DNA of 64,000 nt from Microbacterium bovistercoris (GCF_003387575.1 NZ_QUAB01000015.1:106526-170525), one strand, 5' to 3'. Positions 49,789 through 60,979 are shown, counted from the stretch's first letter. Program-made: numbers and translations. Notes: generated from the sequence alone by a model not told the origin.

Positions 49789-50514
49789 GTGACAGACAAT
49801 CTCGAGGCGCTCCAGCGGGCGCTGCCCCACCTGCTCGACGGTCTTCTGATGACCCTCCAGCTCACGGTGGGCGGCGCCCTGCTGGCGTTCGCCATCGCCA
49901 TCGCGCTCGGCCTGCTCGCGCGATCCGACAACATCATCCTGCGGGGCATCGCCCGTACCGTCATCGAGGTGTTCCGCGGCACGTCACTGCTCGTGCAGCT
50001 GTTCTTCCTGTTCTTCGTGCTGCCGCTGCCGCCGTTCAATCTCGAGCTGCCTCCCGCGCTCGTCGGCATCCTCGGCCTGGGCCTGAACTACGGCGCCTAC
50101 GGCGCCGAGGTCGTGCGCGGATCGATCAACTCCGTCCCCCGCGGACAGTGGGAGGCGACGACGGCGCTCAGCCTGTCGCCCGCCCAGCGCATGTCGCGCG
50201 TGATCTTTCCGCAGGCGTGGGCGCTGATGATCCCCTCGCTCACCAACCTGCTGATCCAGTTGCTGAAGGGAACCGCCGTGGTCTACCTGATCACGATCGT
50301 CGAGCTCACGGCCGAGCTGAACCGGCTGCGCATCGACACCGACGTGTTCTTCGCCTACACGCTGGGACTGATCGTCTACTTCGTGATCGCCTACCTCCTC
50401 ACCATCGTCATGAACGCCCTCGAGGCGCGCGCCAAGCACCGCCTCGGACAGGGCACCCGACTGCGAGAAGCGGTCGCAGCGCCCGCCGTCGATCGAGAGG
50501 GAGATGTCCCGTGA
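49789..50514 (+). CDS. ehuC: EhuC-like ABC permease
   Basis: A 241-residue HisM-type permease with about five helices. The EAA loop is seen as EVVRGSINSVPRGQWEATTALSLSPAQ, in which GSINSVPRGQWEA is the ATPase contact. The start VTDNLEALQRALPHLLDGLLMTL matches the usual inner-membrane entry. GTG 49789 follows the ehuB stop by 12 bases. It overlaps the next permease gene by four bases (GTGA), and pairs with it as a heterodimer. Confidence 0.85.
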   Translation: MTDNLEALQRALPHLLDGLLMTLQLTVGGALLAFAIAIALGLLARSDNIILRGIARTVIEVFRGTSLLVQLFFLFFVLPLPPFNLELPPALVGILGLGLNYGAYGAEVVRGSINSVPRGQWEATTALSLSPAQRMSRVIFPQAWALMIPSLTNLLIQLLKGTAVVYLITIVELTAELNRLRIDTDVFFAYTLGLIVYFVIAYLLTIVMNALEARAKHRLGQGTRLREAVAAPAVDREGDVP

Positions 50515-51173
50515 ACGACGACCGAGTGATCTGGAACTGGGACCACGCACTCGCCGCCCTGCCTGAGATGCTCTGGGCCTTCCTCACCGTCACCCTGTAC
50601 GTGACCGTGCTCGGCAGCATCATCGCGGCCGCGCTGGGCCTGCTCATCGCGCTCGCGCGCAAGAGCACACCGCGCCCGATCGCGGGCATCCTGACCTTCG
50701 TGATGAACTTCATCCGCATGACCCCGCTGGTGGTGCAGCTGCTGTTCGCCTATTACGCGTTCACCACGGTGCCGCCGCTCACGCTCGGCGTCATCATCTT
50801 CGGCATCCACTACGCCACCTACATGGCCGAGGTCTACCGGGCCGGGATCGACGCGGTCCCGCGCGGCCAATGGGAGGCCGCCACCGCCCTGTCGATGTCA
50901 CGCGGGCGCACCTGGACCGCCGTCGTCATCCCGCAGGCCTTGCGCTCGACCCTGCCGGCACTCGGCAATTACGTCATCTCGATGTTCAAGGAGACCCCGT
51001 TCCTCGCGGTAATCACCGTGACCGACATGGTGCGCGCCGCGCAGGAGTACGGTGCATCGCACTTCCGGTTCATCGAAGCCATCATCATGGCGGGGATCCT
51101 GTTCCTCGTCGCCAGCTACCCGACCTCACTGCTTGTCGGGCGAATGGAGAAGCGCCTTGCCTACACAGCCTGA
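50511..51173 (+). CDS. ehuD: EhuD-like ABC permease
   Basis: A 220-residue HisM-type permease, second membrane subunit. The EAA loop reads EVYRAGIDAVPRGQWEAATA, and NWDHALAALPEMLWAFLTVT is the start of the transport domain. The start GTG 50511 overlaps the ehuC stop by four bases and has AGGGAG upstream. Its last codons overlap the ATPase gene. Confidence 0.85.
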   Translation: MNDDRVIWNWDHALAALPEMLWAFLTVTLYVTVLGSIIAAALGLLIALARKSTPRPIAGILTFVMNFIRMTPLVVQLLFAYYAFTTVPPLTLGVIIFGIHYATYMAEVYRAGIDAVPRGQWEAATALSMSRGRTWTAVVIPQALRSTLPALGNYVISMFKETPFLAVITVTDMVRAAQEYGASHFRFIEAIIMAGILFLVASYPTSLLVGRMEKRLAYTA

Positions 51174-51972
51174 CACCCACACCGGAGCCATCGCCCTGGA
51201 CGACGGGGAGGTGCCCGCCATCCGGTTCGACAGGGTCGAGAAGCAGTTCGGCGATCACGTGGTGCTGCACGACCTCGACTTCACCGTCCGCAAGGGCGAT
51301 CGCGTCACGCTCATCGGACCCAGCGGATCGGGCAAGACCACGATCCTGCGGCTGGTGATGACCCTCGAAGAGGCCGACGGCGGGTACATCTACGTCGACG
51401 AGCAGCCGCTCACCCACGTCCAGCGCGGCGGCAGGCGGGTCGAGCTCAAGGAGAAGCACAAGAACGAGATGCGCAAGCGCATCGGCATGGTGTTCCAGCA
51501 GTTCAACCTGTTCCCGAACATGACCGTACTGGAGAACATCATCGAGGCGCCGGTACACGTGCTGAAGGCGCCGAAGGCGAAGGCCGTCGCCCGCGCGCAC
51601 GAGCTCCTCGAGATGGTAGGGCTGCCCGACAAGGCGGGTGCCCATCCGACGCAGCTCTCCGGTGGTCAGCAGCAGCGCGTGGCGATCGCCCGCGCCCTGG
51701 CCATGGAGCCCGAGATCCTGCTGCTCGACGAGGTCACCAGCGCGCTGGACCCCGAGGTGGTCGGTGAGGTGCTGAGCATTCTGCGCGACATCGCCCGCGA
51801 CACGGATGTCACGATGCTGATCGTCACGCACGAGATGCAGTTCGCGCGAGACGTCTCGAACCGGGTGTTGATGTTCGACGGCGGGCGCATCGTCGAAGAG
51901 GGCTCTCCGGAGCAGATCTTCTCCAACCCGCACGAGCAGCGCACCAAGGACTTCCTCTCCGCCGTGCTGTGA
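51157..51972 (+). CDS. ehuA: EhuA-like ABC ATPase
   Basis: A 271-residue importer ATPase. Walker A is GPSGSGKTTIL, the signature LSGGQQQR, Walker B ILLLDEVTSALD, and the switch His is in IVTHEMQFA; the Q-loop is FQQFNLFPNM. It energises the EhuC/EhuD pair. The best start is TTG 51157, with GGAGAAG five bases upstream, giving a 17-base overlap with ehuD; ATG-type starts upstream are unlikely. Confidence 0.88.
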   Translation: MPTQPDTHTGAIALDDGEVPAIRFDRVEKQFGDHVVLHDLDFTVRKGDRVTLIGPSGSGKTTILRLVMTLEEADGGYIYVDEQPLTHVQRGGRRVELKEKHKNEMRKRIGMVFQQFNLFPNMTVLENIIEAPVHVLKAPKAKAVARAHELLEMVGLPDKAGAHPTQLSGGQQQRVAIARALAMEPEILLLDEVTSALDPEVVGEVLSILRDIARDTDVTMLIVTHEMQFARDVSNRVLMFDGGRIVEEGSPEQIFSNPHEQRTKDFLSAVL

Positions 51973-52012
51973 GTCGCGGCTGAGCGTGGGCGTCGACGCT
52001 GCGGGCGCCCGC

Positions 52013-52528
52013 TCAGCCCAGCGACGCGTTCAAGAACGCGGGATCGCCCATGATCGGCACCATCAGGCACAGCGACACGACGACCATCGTGAGGGCGAAT
52101 CCGGCCAGCGGCACCCACCAGGCCGGCTTCGCCGCGCGGATGCGACGGAACGCGACGTACACGGTGGCGGCGAAGCCGGCGAGCATCACGACCACGGCGA
52201 CGACGCCCCAGGTGCGCGCCGGCCCGAGGTTGGTGAACTCGCCGGGGATGCCGAGCACCTTCATCGCCTGGGTCAGCGAGTCGCCCATGTTCAGGAACTG
52301 CGGGATCGATGAGAGCACGTTGACGAGTCCGTACGCGAGCATCGCGATCGTCAGCAGGCGGTCGACCGGTCGCGCCTTCGGCGCCTCGTCCGTCTGCAGG
52401 GGCACCGGCTGCGGAGCGGGCGCCGGTGCGGCCGGTGCGGCCGGCGGCGGTGTGGCTGGAAGTCCGGCCGCGCGACGCTGCTCCTCGGGAGTCGCGTACT
52501 CGCCGTACTGCGGACGGTCGTCGCTCAT
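52013..52528 (-). CDS. DUF6264 family membrane protein
   Basis: A 171-residue protein. The N-terminal part is Pro/Ala-rich ([14 protein letters not shown]) with a Tyr/Gly-rich start ([18 protein letters not shown]), followed by three or four helices ([38 protein letters not shown]). This arrangement matches DUF6264, common in Microbacteriaceae with unknown function. ATG 52528 overlaps the ispH stop by four bases, so it is co-translated with ispH. Confidence 0.75.
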   Translation of the reverse strand: MSDDRPQYGEYATPEEQRRAAGLPATPPPAAPAAPAPAPQPVPLQTDEAPKARPVDRLLTIAMLAYGLVNVLSSIPQFLNMGDSLTQAMKVLGIPGEFTNLGPARTWGVVAVVVMLAGFAATVYVAFRRIRAAKPAWWVPLAGFALTMVVVSLCLMVPIMGDPAFLNASLG

Positions 52529-53595
52529 CCGTCACCGGCCGAGGTGCGGCCGCCCAGGGCGCGCGCGTCGCGCTGTCCTGCGGCATCCTGGCGCAGCTCC
52601 TTCGGCAGCGAGAACATCAGGTCCTCCTCCGCGGTGCGCACCTCCTCGACGTCGGCGTAACCCGCCCCGGCGAGCTGCTCCAGCACCTCCCGCACGAGGA
52701 CCTCCGGAACGGATGCCCCGCTCGTGACTCCGACGGTGTTCACGCCCTCCAGCCATTCCTGCTGCACCTCGTCGGCGTAGTCGACGCGGTAGGCGGCCTT
52801 GGCGCCGTGTTCGAGGGCGACCTCGACCAGACGCACGCTGTTGGACGAGTTCGCCGAGCCGACGACGATCACGAGGTCGGCATCGGCCGCCACCTTCTTG
52901 ATCGCGACCTGACGGTTCTGGGTGGCATAGCAGATGTCGTCGGACGGCGGATTGTGCAACTCGGGGAACCGGGTGCGCAGCCGGTTGACGGTCTCCATCG
53001 TCTCGTCGACCGAGAGCGTGGTCTGCGACAGCCAGACGACCTTGGACGGGTCCTTCACCTGCACGGTGTCGGCCTCCTCCGGCGAGTTCACGATGGTGAC
53101 GTGCCCTGGCGCCTCACCCGCGGTCCCCTCGACCTCCTCGTGGCCCTCGTGGCCGATCAGAAGGATCTCGTAGTCGTCGCGCGCGAAGCGCACGGCCTCG
53201 CGGTGCACCTTGGTGACCAGCGGGCAGGTCGCGTCGATGGCGTTCAGGCCGCGGGCGGATGCCGCATCGACCACAGCGGGCGAGACGCCGTGAGCGCTGA
53301 AGACGACGTGCGCCCCCTCCGGCACCTCATCGACCTCGTCGACGAAGATCGCGCCCTTGGCCTCGAGCTCGGTGACGACGTGGATGTTGTGCACGATCTG
53401 CTTGCGCACGTACACCGGAGCACCGAACCGATCGAGCGCCTTCTCGACGGCGACGACGGCCCTGTCGACCCCGGCGCAGTAGCCGCGCGGGGCTGCCAGC
53501 AGTACCCGCTTGACGCCGTCCACCGGGACGTCGCGAAGCGGTTCGGTCCGCAGCGGACGGGGCATGCGGGGCACGGGCAGGGATACGGCGCTCAC
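52525..53595 (-). CDS. ispH: 4-hydroxy-3-methylbut-2-enyl diphosphate reductase IspH (LytB)
   Basis: A 356-residue Fe-S enzyme for the last step of the MEP isoprenoid pathway, giving IPP and DMAPP. The three cluster cysteines are seen in GYCAGVDRA (C40), DATCPLVTK and [17 protein letters not shown] and [11 protein letters not shown] are other family blocks. GTG 53595 was chosen because a -10 element lies seven bases upstream and the longer frame lacks family sequence. The 25-residue N-terminal extension before [12 protein letters not shown] is typical of actinobacterial members. Confidence 0.95.
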   Translation of the reverse strand: MSAVSLPVPRMPRPLRTEPLRDVPVDGVKRVLLAAPRGYCAGVDRAVVAVEKALDRFGAPVYVRKQIVHNIHVVTELEAKGAIFVDEVDEVPEGAHVVFSAHGVSPAVVDAASARGLNAIDATCPLVTKVHREAVRFARDDYEILLIGHEGHEEVEGTAGEAPGHVTIVNSPEEADTVQVKDPSKVVWLSQTTLSVDETMETVNRLRTRFPELHNPPSDDICYATQNRQVAIKKVAADADLVIVVGSANSSNSVRLVEVALEHGAKAAYRVDYADEVQQEWLEGVNTVGVTSGASVPEVLVREVLEQLAGAGYADVEEVRTAEEDLMFSLPKELRQDAAGQRDARALGGRTSAGDG

Positions 53596-53602
53596 GGGTT
53601 CG

Positions 53603-53608
53603 AGTCTA
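53603..53608 (-). promoter_or_regulatory. -10 element of leaderless ispH promoter
   Basis: Minus-strand TAGACT ends seven bases before GTG 53595. Confidence 0.55.
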
Positions 53609-53647
53609 TCGGCGCCTCCCTTGATGAGGGCCGGGAACGCGGCATCC

Positions 53648-53661
53648 TGCAAGCGCTTGCG
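53648..53661. promoter_or_regulatory. LacI-family (cre-like) operator 1
   Basis: TGCAAGCGCTTGCG contains the perfect 12-bp palindrome GCAAGCGCTTGC, the LacI/CcpA cre outline. Its centre is 56 bp from operator 2. Confidence 0.65.
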
Positions 53662-53703
53662 GGGAGAAGAACGGCAGCGGGCGGGATCCGATGACGAACT
53701 TGT

Positions 53704-53717
53704 TGTAAACGCTTGCA
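53704..53717. promoter_or_regulatory. LacI-family (cre-like) operator 2
   Basis: TGTAAACGCTTGCA resembles operator 1 and overlaps the -35 box of the pullulanase promoter. Confidence 0.65.
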
Positions 53718-53742
53718 GTTCACGTGCATCCGTTGCTACGGT
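53713..53742 (+). promoter_or_regulatory. Pullulanase gene promoter
   Basis: TTGCAG (53713-53718), 18 bases, TACGGT (53737-53742). It overlaps operator 2, so a LacI-type repressor would block it; no such regulator is in the window. Confidence 0.45.
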
Positions 53743-53810
53743 GCACGAGCACCCTCCGGCATCCGCGCCGGCCCCCGGCACGCCGTCGTGCCCGACCCCT
53801 GGAGTCGAAG

Positions 53811-56800
53811 ATGACCTTGAGCTCACGCGCAGCGCGCATCCTCGCAGCAAGCGCGCTCGGCGCCCTCGCGGCGACCGCGCTCGTCGCCCTCCCCCCAGCT
53901 CCCGCATCCGCGGCCGACCGCACCTTCGCGCTGGTCGGCAGCCTGCAGTCCGAGCTCGGCTGCGCCGAGGACTGGCAACCGGCCTGCGAGGCGACCGAGC
54001 TCGCCGCCACCGAGGACCCGAACGTCTTCGCGACGGAGTTCACGGTGCCCGGCGGCACCTGGGAGTACAAGGTCGCCGTGAACGACTCCTGGGATGAGGC
54101 GTACGGTCTGAACGGCGGCGGCGACAACATCCCGCTCGTACTCGAGGGCGACAGCCGGGTGCGCGTCGTGTTCGACGACGCGCAGCACCGCGTCGGACTC
54201 GAACTGCTCAGCACCCGCGGCGCCTACGACGAGGCCACCGATGCCGCGCTCGCGCAGAAGCCGGTCCGCGAGGCCGGCGCCGACAACACCTTCTACTTCG
54301 TGATGACCGACCGCTTCGCCAACGGCGACACCGCGAACGACAGAGGCGGCCTCGACGGCGACCGCCTCGCCACCGGCTTCGACCCCACCGACAAGGGCTT
54401 CTACCAGGGCGGCGACATCCAGGGCCTGCGCGACCGGCTCGACTACATCGCCGGACTCGGCACGACGGCCATCTGGCTGACCCCGAGCTTCCTGAACCGT
54501 CCGGTGCAGGGCGAGGGAGCGAACGCCAGCGCCGGCTACCACGGCTACTGGATCACCGACTTCACGAAGATCGATCCGCACCTCGGCACCAACGAGGAAC
54601 TCGCCGCGCTCATCGATGAGGCGCACGCCAAGGGCATCAAGGTTTTCTTCGACATCATCACCAATCACACCGCCGACGTCATCGACTACGAGCAGAAGAC
54701 CTACTCGTACGTCGAGCAGAAGGACAAGCCGTACCGCGACGCCGCGGGCGAGGCGTTCGACCCGGCCGACTACGCCGGAACCGACGGCTTCCCCACCCTC
54801 GACCGCGCCACGAGCTTCCCCTACACGCCGGTGATCGCCGCATCCGATGCCGATCTCAAGGTCCCCTCCTGGCTGAACGACCCCACGCTCTATCACAACC
54901 GCGGCAACTCGACCTGGTCGGGCGAGTCGGTCACCTACGGCGACTTCGACGGGCTCGACGACATCATGACCGAGAACCCGAAGGTCGTGGACGGCTTCGT
55001 CGACGTGTACAAGCCGTGGGTCGACATGGGCATCGACGGCTTCCGCATCGACACGGTCAAGCACGTGAACTTCGAGTTCTGGCAGAAGTGGACCACCGCG
55101 ATCAAGGAGCACGCGAAGAGCATCGGCAACGACGACTTCTTCACCTTCGGCGAGGTCTACGACGCCGACCCGGTCAAGCTCTCGCCCTACGTGCGCGACA
55201 CCGACATGAGCTCGGTGCTCGACTTCACCTTCCAGTCGCAGGCGACCAGCTTCGCGGCCGGGAACTCGGCCAAGGGCCTGTCGGCCCTGTTCGCCGGCGA
55301 CGACTACTACACCACCCCGTACTCGTCGGCGAGCGCTCTGCCGACGTTCCTCGGCAACCACGACATGGGCCGGATCGGCTCGTTCCTGCGGAACACGGAT
55401 GCCCCGCTGCAGCGCGACGAGCTCGCGCAGTCGCTGATGTTCCTCACCCGCGGCCAGCCCGTCGTCTACTACGGCGACGAGCAGGGCTTCGCCGGCCCCG
55501 GCGGCGACAAGGACGCCCGGCAGACGCTGTTCGCGACCCAGGTCGCCGAATACGCGAACCAGCCGCTCGTCGACGGCACGAACGCCGGCAGCGTGGACCG
55601 CTACAGCACCGACACGGCCCTGTACACCCGCATCGCCGCGCTCGCGAAGCTGCGTGCCGCGAACCCGGCACTGCAGGACGGTGCCCAGGTCGAGCGCTAC
55701 GCAGACAGCGGCGCCGGCGTCTACGCCTTCAGCCGCGTCGACCGCGACGAGAAGATCGAGCACCTGGTCGCCGTGAACAACACGAAGGCGGCGAAGACGG
55801 TCACCGTGCCGACGCTCACCGCTTCAGGTGCCTTCTCGCCGCTCTACGGCACCGATGCCGCGGTCACCGCGGCCGCCGACGGCACCGCGAAGATCACGGT
55901 GCCGGCCCTGGGCGCGATCGTCCTGCGGGCCGACCGCAAGGTGACCACCGCGGCCGAGTCCACCATCGCCGTCGCCGCTCCGGCCGCCGGCGCCGGCATC
56001 TCCGGCACCTCCCCCGTCTCGGCGACGGTTCCGGATGCCTGGTCCGAGACCTCCTTCGCCTGGCGCGTCGCGGGCGGCGAGTGGCACGAGCTCGGCACCG
56101 CCGAGGACACCACCCCGCGCGTCTTCCACGACACGAGGGGGCTGAAGAAGGGCACGCTCGTCGAGTACCGCGCCATCAGCACGGATGCGGAAGGACGCCG
56201 CGTCGCGGCATCCTCCTACGCCAGCGTCGGCAACGCGGTGAATCTCGTCGAGGCGCCGGAGCCGGAGAACCCGATCGAGCTGGTCACGGTTCCTGGCAGC
56301 CACAACTCCGAGATGGGCTGTGCGGGAGACTGGCAGCCCGGCTGCGAGCAGGCGAAACTGACGCTCGCCGCGGGCGGCGTCTACACCGGCACCTTCGACC
56401 TGCCTGCGGGCGACTACGAGTACAAGGTCGCGCTGAACGGCTCGTGGGATGTGAACTACGGCGTCGGCGGCGTGAAGGACGGCCCCAACGCGACCTACCA
56501 CCACACCGGCGGGAAGGTCACCTTCTACTGGGATCCGCGCACGCACCAGCTGACCTCCAGCGCCGACGGCCCGATCATCACCGTGCCCGGCTCGTTCCAG
56601 AAGGCCGCCGGATGCCCCGGCGACTGGGCGCCGGACTGCCTGGCGACGATGATGTTCGACTCCGACAAGGACGGCGTGTACGAGTACACGACCTCCGCGA
56701 TCCCGACCGGCGCCTACGAGGCCAAGGTCGCGCACGGCCTGAGCTGGGATGAGAACTACGGCGTCGACGGCGCACCCGGCGGCGCGAACTACTCGTTCAG

Positions 56801-59546
56801 CGCGACCGACGGCAAGCAGGTGACCTTCCGGTACACCCTCGCCACCCACGTGCTCGAGATCGTCGCCGCCGACCCGCCGCTGGCGGGCACCGGCGAGTCG
56901 CGCGCGCAGTGGATCGACGCGCAGACCGTCGCCTGGCCGCGCACATTGCTCGGCACGGACGCGGCGAGCGCACTCTCGTGGACGCTGGAGAACGCGGCGG
57001 ATGCCGGGCTCGCGGTGACCGACGGCACCGTCACCGGCGGATCCGACCCGGTCGAACTGACGCTCGGCGAACTGACGAAGGAGCAGATCGCGCGCTTCCC
57101 CGCCCTCGGCGGCGACAAGTACCTCGCGCTGAAGGTCGGCGACCTCGGCCGTGACCGGCTGCACGAGCTGCTCACCGGTCAGCTCGCCGTCGCGCAGCGC
57201 GCGGGCGACACGCTCACCGCGTTCACCGGCGCGCAGGTGCCCGGCGTGCTCGACGACCTGTACGCGACCGCCGGCGCGACCAAGGCGCTCGGCGTGACCT
57301 GGCAGGGCAGCCGGCCGACGTTCGCGCTGTGGGCGCCGACCGCGCAGAGCGCTGCGCTGCAGGTGTTCGGCACCGACGGGAAGGCCACAGAGTTCGAGGC
57401 GTCCTTCGACGCGGCATCCGGGGTCTGGACCGTCGCCAAGCCGAAGATCGGCGACGACCCGGTGAAGCAGGGCGCGGAGTACCGCTGGCTGCTCTCGGTG
57501 TACGCGCCGACGACGGGCAAGATCGAGCAGAACTCGGTCACCGACCCCTACTCCGTGGCCCTCACCACGAACTCGGCGCGGTCGGTCGCGATCGACCTCG
57601 ACGACAGGAAGTGGGCTCCGAAGGCGTGGACGAAGACGCCGAGCCCGAAGGTCGACCGCGCGGTGGACCGGGCGATCTACGAGCTGCACGTGCGCGACTT
57701 CTCGATCGGCGACACCACTGTTCCGGCCTCCGAGCGGGGGACGTACAAGGCGTTCACGCGCGACTCGGCCGGCACCAAGCAGCTGCGCCAGCTCGCCGCC
57801 GCCGGCATCAACACCGTGCACCTGCTGCCGACCTTCGACATCGCCACGATCGAGGAGCGCCGCTCCGCGCAGAAGACCCCGGACTGCGACCTCGCGTCGC
57901 TGCCGGCGGACTCCGACCAGCAGCAGGCGTGCACCTCGGCCGTGGCATCCGAGGACGGCTTCAACTGGGGCTACGACCCGTACCACTACCAGGCGCCGGA
58001 GGGCTCCTACGCGACCGACGCCGAGGGCGGCGCGCGGGTGAGCGAGTTCCGCGAGATGGTGGGCGCGCTGCACGCGGACGGCCTGCAGGTCGTGCTCGAT
58101 CAGGTGTACAACCACACCGCCGAGGCCGGTCAGGGACAGCGCAGCGTGCTCGACCGGATCGTGCCCGGCTACTACCAGCGGCTGAACGCCGCCGGTGCGG
58201 TCGAGACGTCGACCTGCTGCCAGAACGTCGCGACCGAGCACGAGATGGCGCAGAAGCTCATGGTCGACTCGATCGTGCTCTGGGCGTCTCAGTACCGCGT
58301 CGACGGCTTCCGCTTCGACCTGATGGGGCACCACTCGAAGCAGAACATGCTCGCCGTGCGCGCGGCGCTGGACGAACTCACGCTGAAGAAGGACGGCGTC
58401 GACGGCAAGGCGATCTACCTGTACGGCGAGGGCTGGAACTTCGGCGAGGTGGCGGACAACGCCCTGTTCGAGCAGGCCACGCAGGGTCAGCTCGGCGGCA
58501 CCGGCATCGGCACATTCAGCGACCGGTTGCGGGATGCCGTGCACGGCGGCAGCCCCGTCGACGGCGGCTCGACGTTCACCCAGGGCTTCGGCACCGGACT
58601 CGGTACCGACCCGAACGGGCGGCCGGGCACGGCGTCTCCCGCCGACCAGCTGGCCGACCTCGCGCACCAGACCGACCTGGTGAAGCTGGGCCTCGCGGGC
58701 AACCTGCGCGACTTCACGCTCACGTCGTCGACGGGCGATCTCGTGCGCGGTGACCAGCTCGACTACCGCGGCGCCCCGGCCGGTTACGCCGACCAGCCGG
58801 ACGAGGTGATCACCTACGTCGACGCGCACGACAACCAGACGCTGTACGACCTGTCCGTCATGAAGCTGCCGGTGGGCACGCCGATGGCGGATCGGGTGCG
58901 GATGAACACGCTGCAGCTGGCCACGGTCGCGTTCGCGCAGACGCCCGCGTTCTGGCACGCCGGCACCGAGCTGCTGCGATCGAAGTCGCTGGATCGCAAC
59001 AGCTACGACTCCGGTGACTGGTTCAACCGCATCGACTGGACCGGGAAGCAGTCCACGTTCGGGGCAGGGCTGCCGCCGGCCGCGGACAACGAGGACAAGT
59101 GGGCGGTGATGGCACCGCTGCTCGCCGACCCGGCGCTCAAGCCCGGCGCGTCCGACATCGCCGCAGCCGAGGGTGCCGCCCTCGATCTGCTGCGGGTGCG
59201 TCAGTCGGTTCCGCTGCTGCGGCTGGGCAGCGCCGACCTGATCGAGAAGAAGGTCTCGTTCCCCGCGAGCGGGAAGGATGCCGCCCCCGGCCTCATCGCG
59301 ATGCTGATCGACGACACCGTCGGGAAGGACGTCGACCGGAAGCTCGACGGCGCCCTGGTGGTGTTCAACTCCTCGCCGGCCGCGATCACGCAGCCGCTCG
59401 ACGGCCTCTCCGGACGCGCGTTCACCCTGAACGCCGTGCAGGCGAAGGGCGCGGATGCGGTGGCGGCGACGGCTTCGTGGGACCCGTCGACCGGTACGGT
59501 CACGATCCCCGCCCGCACCGCCGTGGTCTTCGTCGAGAAGCACTGA
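53811..59546 (+). CDS. pulA: Secreted alpha-amylase / pullulanase fusion
   Basis: A 1911-residue extracellular enzyme that should cut both alpha-1,4 and alpha-1,6 bonds of starch-like glucans. Signal peptide 1-34 ends PASA. An X25-like module (about 36-125, [14 protein letters not shown]) precedes a GH13 amylase domain with D414 ([10 protein letters not shown]), E448 (FGEVYD) and D518 (GNHDMG). Two more X25-like modules lie at about 823-912 and 921-1012. A CBM48-like region (about 1170) leads to a GH13 pullulanase domain with [16 protein letters not shown]1503 ([11 protein letters not shown]), E1540 (YGEGWNFGE) and D1674 (DAHDNQ). Both catalytic sets are complete. GGAG precedes ATG 53811. Confidence 0.93.
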   Translation: MTLSSRAARILAASALGALAATALVALPPAPASAADRTFALVGSLQSELGCAEDWQPACEATELAATEDPNVFATEFTVPGGTWEYKVAVNDSWDEAYGLNGGGDNIPLVLEGDSRVRVVFDDAQHRVGLELLSTRGAYDEATDAALAQKPVREAGADNTFYFVMTDRFANGDTANDRGGLDGDRLATGFDPTDKGFYQGGDIQGLRDRLDYIAGLGTTAIWLTPSFLNRPVQGEGANASAGYHGYWITDFTKIDPHLGTNEELAALIDEAHAKGIKVFFDIITNHTADVIDYEQKTYSYVEQKDKPYRDAAGEAFDPADYAGTDGFPTLDRATSFPYTPVIAASDADLKVPSWLNDPTLYHNRGNSTWSGESVTYGDFDGLDDIMTENPKVVDGFVDVYKPWVDMGIDGFRIDTVKHVNFEFWQKWTTAIKEHAKSIGNDDFFTFGEVYDADPVKLSPYVRDTDMSSVLDFTFQSQATSFAAGNSAKGLSALFAGDDYYTTPYSSASALPTFLGNHDMGRIGSFLRNTDAPLQRDELAQSLMFLTRGQPVVYYGDEQGFAGPGGDKDARQTLFATQVAEYANQPLVDGTNAGSVDRYSTDTALYTRIAALAKLRAANPALQDGAQVERYADSGAGVYAFSRVDRDEKIEHLVAVNNTKAAKTVTVPTLTASGAFSPLYGTDAAVTAAADGTAKITVPALGAIVLRADRKVTTAAESTIAVAAPAAGAGISGTSPVSATVPDAWSETSFAWRVAGGEWHELGTAEDTTPRVFHDTRGLKKGTLVEYRAISTDAEGRRVAASSYASVGNAVNLVEAPEPENPIELVTVPGSHNSEMGCAGDWQPGCEQAKLTLAAGGVYTGTFDLPAGDYEYKVALNGSWDVNYGVGGVKDGPNATYHHTGGKVTFYWDPRTHQLTSSADGPIITVPGSFQKAAGCPGDWAPDCLATMMFDSDKDGVYEYTTSAIPTGAYEAKVAHGLSWDENYGVDGAPGGANYSFSATDGKQVTFRYTLATHVLEIVAADPPLAGTGESRAQWIDAQTVAWPRTLLGTDAASALSWTLENAADAGLAVTDGTVTGGSDPVELTLGELTKEQIARFPALGGDKYLALKVGDLGRDRLHELLTGQLAVAQRAGDTLTAFTGAQVPGVLDDLYATAGATKALGVTWQGSRPTFALWAPTAQSAALQVFGTDGKATEFEASFDAASGVWTVAKPKIGDDPVKQGAEYRWLLSVYAPTTGKIEQNSVTDPYSVALTTNSARSVAIDLDDRKWAPKAWTKTPSPKVDRAVDRAIYELHVRDFSIGDTTVPASERGTYKAFTRDSAGTKQLRQLAAAGINTVHLLPTFDIATIEERRSAQKTPDCDLASLPADSDQQQACTSAVASEDGFNWGYDPYHYQAPEGSYATDAEGGARVSEFREMVGALHADGLQVVLDQVYNHTAEAGQGQRSVLDRIVPGYYQRLNAAGAVETSTCCQNVATEHEMAQKLMVDSIVLWASQYRVDGFRFDLMGHHSKQNMLAVRAALDELTLKKDGVDGKAIYLYGEGWNFGEVADNALFEQATQGQLGGTGIGTFSDRLRDAVHGGSPVDGGSTFTQGFGTGLGTDPNGRPGTASPADQLADLAHQTDLVKLGLAGNLRDFTLTSSTGDLVRGDQLDYRGAPAGYADQPDEVITYVDAHDNQTLYDLSVMKLPVGTPMADRVRMNTLQLATVAFAQTPAFWHAGTELLRSKSLDRNSYDSGDWFNRIDWTGKQSTFGAGLPPAADNEDKWAVMAPLLADPALKPGASDIAAAEGAALDLLRVRQSVPLLRLGSADLIEKKVSFPASGKDAAPGLIAMLIDDTVGKDVDRKLDGALVVFNSSPAAITQPLDGLSGRAFTLNAVQAKGADAVAATASWDPSTGTVTIPARTAVVFVEKH

Positions 59547-59555
59547 CCCTCCCCC

Positions 59556-59617
59556 GCTCCGGTCTCACTGGTTGCGGGTGTTCTCCCCCGAACACCCGCA
59601 ACCAGTGAGACCGGAGC
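59556..59617. repeat. 28-bp perfect hairpin after the pullulanase gene
   Basis: Arms 59556-59583 and 59590-59617 are perfect complements, GCTCCGGTCTCACTGG... with ...CCAGTGAGACCGGAGC, around the 6-base loop TCCCCC. It begins ten bases after the stop of the pullulanase gene and lies upstream of xseA. It probably terminates the pullulanase transcript, but the stem is unusually long and has no U-tract. Confidence 0.8.
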
Positions 59618-59661
59618 TGTGTCTGGTGGCCGTGTCGGGGCCGGATGCGAGAATCGAAGCG

Positions 59662-60939
59662 ATGACCGTCTTCGAAGCTACCGCCGTTCCCGGTGAGGCT
59701 CCCCCGCCCGACTCCGTCTCGCCGCGGGACTCGTCGGCGGATGCGCCGACCTCGGTCGCCCGGCTGAACGCGACCATCCGCGACTTCGTCGCGCAGTGGG
59801 GCACGGTCTGGGTCGAGGGCGAGATCACCTCGTGGAACCAGCGCGCGGGCAACGTCTTCGCACGCATGAAGGACGGCCGCTCCGACGCGCAGATCTCGCT
59901 GCGCATCTGGTCGAGCGTGCGCGCCCGCATCCCCTCCGACCTCGGCGTCGGCGACCACGTCGTCGCCGCCGTCAAGGCCGATTACTTCGTCAAGGCCGGC
60001 GACTTCAGCTTCCAGGTCTCGGCGATGAAGCACGTCGGACTGGGCGACCAGCTGGAGCGGCTCGAGAGGCTGCGCGCTCAGCTGCGCGCCGAGGGCCTGT
60101 TCGACCCCTCCCGCAAGAAGCCGCTGCCCTTCCTGCCGCATCAGATCGGCCTGATCACCGGCGAGAAGTCCGATGCCGAGAAGGACGTGCACCGCAATGC
60201 CGAACTGCGCTGGCCGCAGGTGCGGTTCCGCACCGAGTACGCCGCCGTGCAGGGCGACCGGTGCGTACCCGAGACCCTGGCCGCGCTGAAGCGCCTGGAC
60301 GCCGATCCCGACGTAGACGTGATCATCATCGCCCGGGGTGGCGGCGACCCGCAGACGCTGCTCGGCTTCAGCGATGAGCGCCTGGTCCGGGCCGTCGCCG
60401 CGGCCGCCACCCCCGTCGTCAGCGCGATCGGCCACGAGAACGACCACCCGCTGCTCGACGACGTCGCCGACCTGCGGGCGTCGACCCCGACGGATGCCGC
60501 GAAGCGCGTCGTCCCGGATGTCGGGGAGCAGCGCGCCCTGATCGCGCAGCTGCGGGCCCGCGCGACCACGCGGCTCACCCAGCGGGTGTCGCACGACCTC
60601 GCCCAGCTCGCGCAGCTGCGCTCGCGCCCTGTGCTGCGCTCCCCCGACCCGATCATCGACTCCCGCGCGCAGGAGGTGCTGCTGCTGTCCGCGCGCGGCC
60701 GCGACAGCGTCGCGCGTCGCCTGGACACGGCGGGCAGGACCACGTCCGAGCTGCGCGCCTCGCTGCGCGCGCTGTCGCCGGCCGCGACCCTGGCGCGCGG
60801 CTATGCGATCGCGCACCTCGAGAACGGCACGATCCTGCGGGATGCCGCGGATGCGCCTGCCGGCACGGCTCTCACGATCACCGTCGACCGCGGCTCCGTC
60901 GCCGCCCGCTCCGACGGCGAGGTCTCCGAGGGCGCCTGA
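59662..60939 (+). CDS. xseA: Exodeoxyribonuclease VII large subunit
   Basis: A 425-residue subunit of exonuclease VII, which degrades single-stranded DNA from both ends. The OB-fold shows VARLNATIRDFVAQWGTVWV and EGEITSWNQRAGNVFARMKD; the catalytic core contains IGLITGEKSDAEKDV, IIIARGGGDPQTLLGFSDE and VVSAIGHENDHPLLDDVADLRASTPTDAA, in which GHENDHPL and DLRASTPT are hallmarks. ATG 59662 gives the family N-terminus. It is followed by xseB 53 bp later. Confidence 0.95.
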   Translation: MTVFEATAVPGEAPPPDSVSPRDSSADAPTSVARLNATIRDFVAQWGTVWVEGEITSWNQRAGNVFARMKDGRSDAQISLRIWSSVRARIPSDLGVGDHVVAAVKADYFVKAGDFSFQVSAMKHVGLGDQLERLERLRAQLRAEGLFDPSRKKPLPFLPHQIGLITGEKSDAEKDVHRNAELRWPQVRFRTEYAAVQGDRCVPETLAALKRLDADPDVDVIIIARGGGDPQTLLGFSDERLVRAVAAAATPVVSAIGHENDHPLLDDVADLRASTPTDAAKRVVPDVGEQRALIAQLRARATTRLTQRVSHDLAQLAQLRSRPVLRSPDPIIDSRAQEVLLLSARGRDSVARRLDTAGRTTSELRASLRALSPAATLARGYAIAHLENGTILRDAADAPAGTALTITVDRGSVAARSDGEVSEGA

Positions 60940-60979
60940 CCCCTCTTTCCCATGGAAGATGATGCGCAGGACACGCCGG

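Noticed and set aside
53594..53606. GGTTCGAGTC resembling a tRNA T-loop
   Set aside because: No acceptor, D or anticodon arms are found around it; it lies in the ispH promoter.
55824..59543. 1239-codon open frame antisense to the pullulanase gene
   Set aside because: A codon-bias shadow of a strongly coding GC-rich gene; no start signal or recognisable domain.
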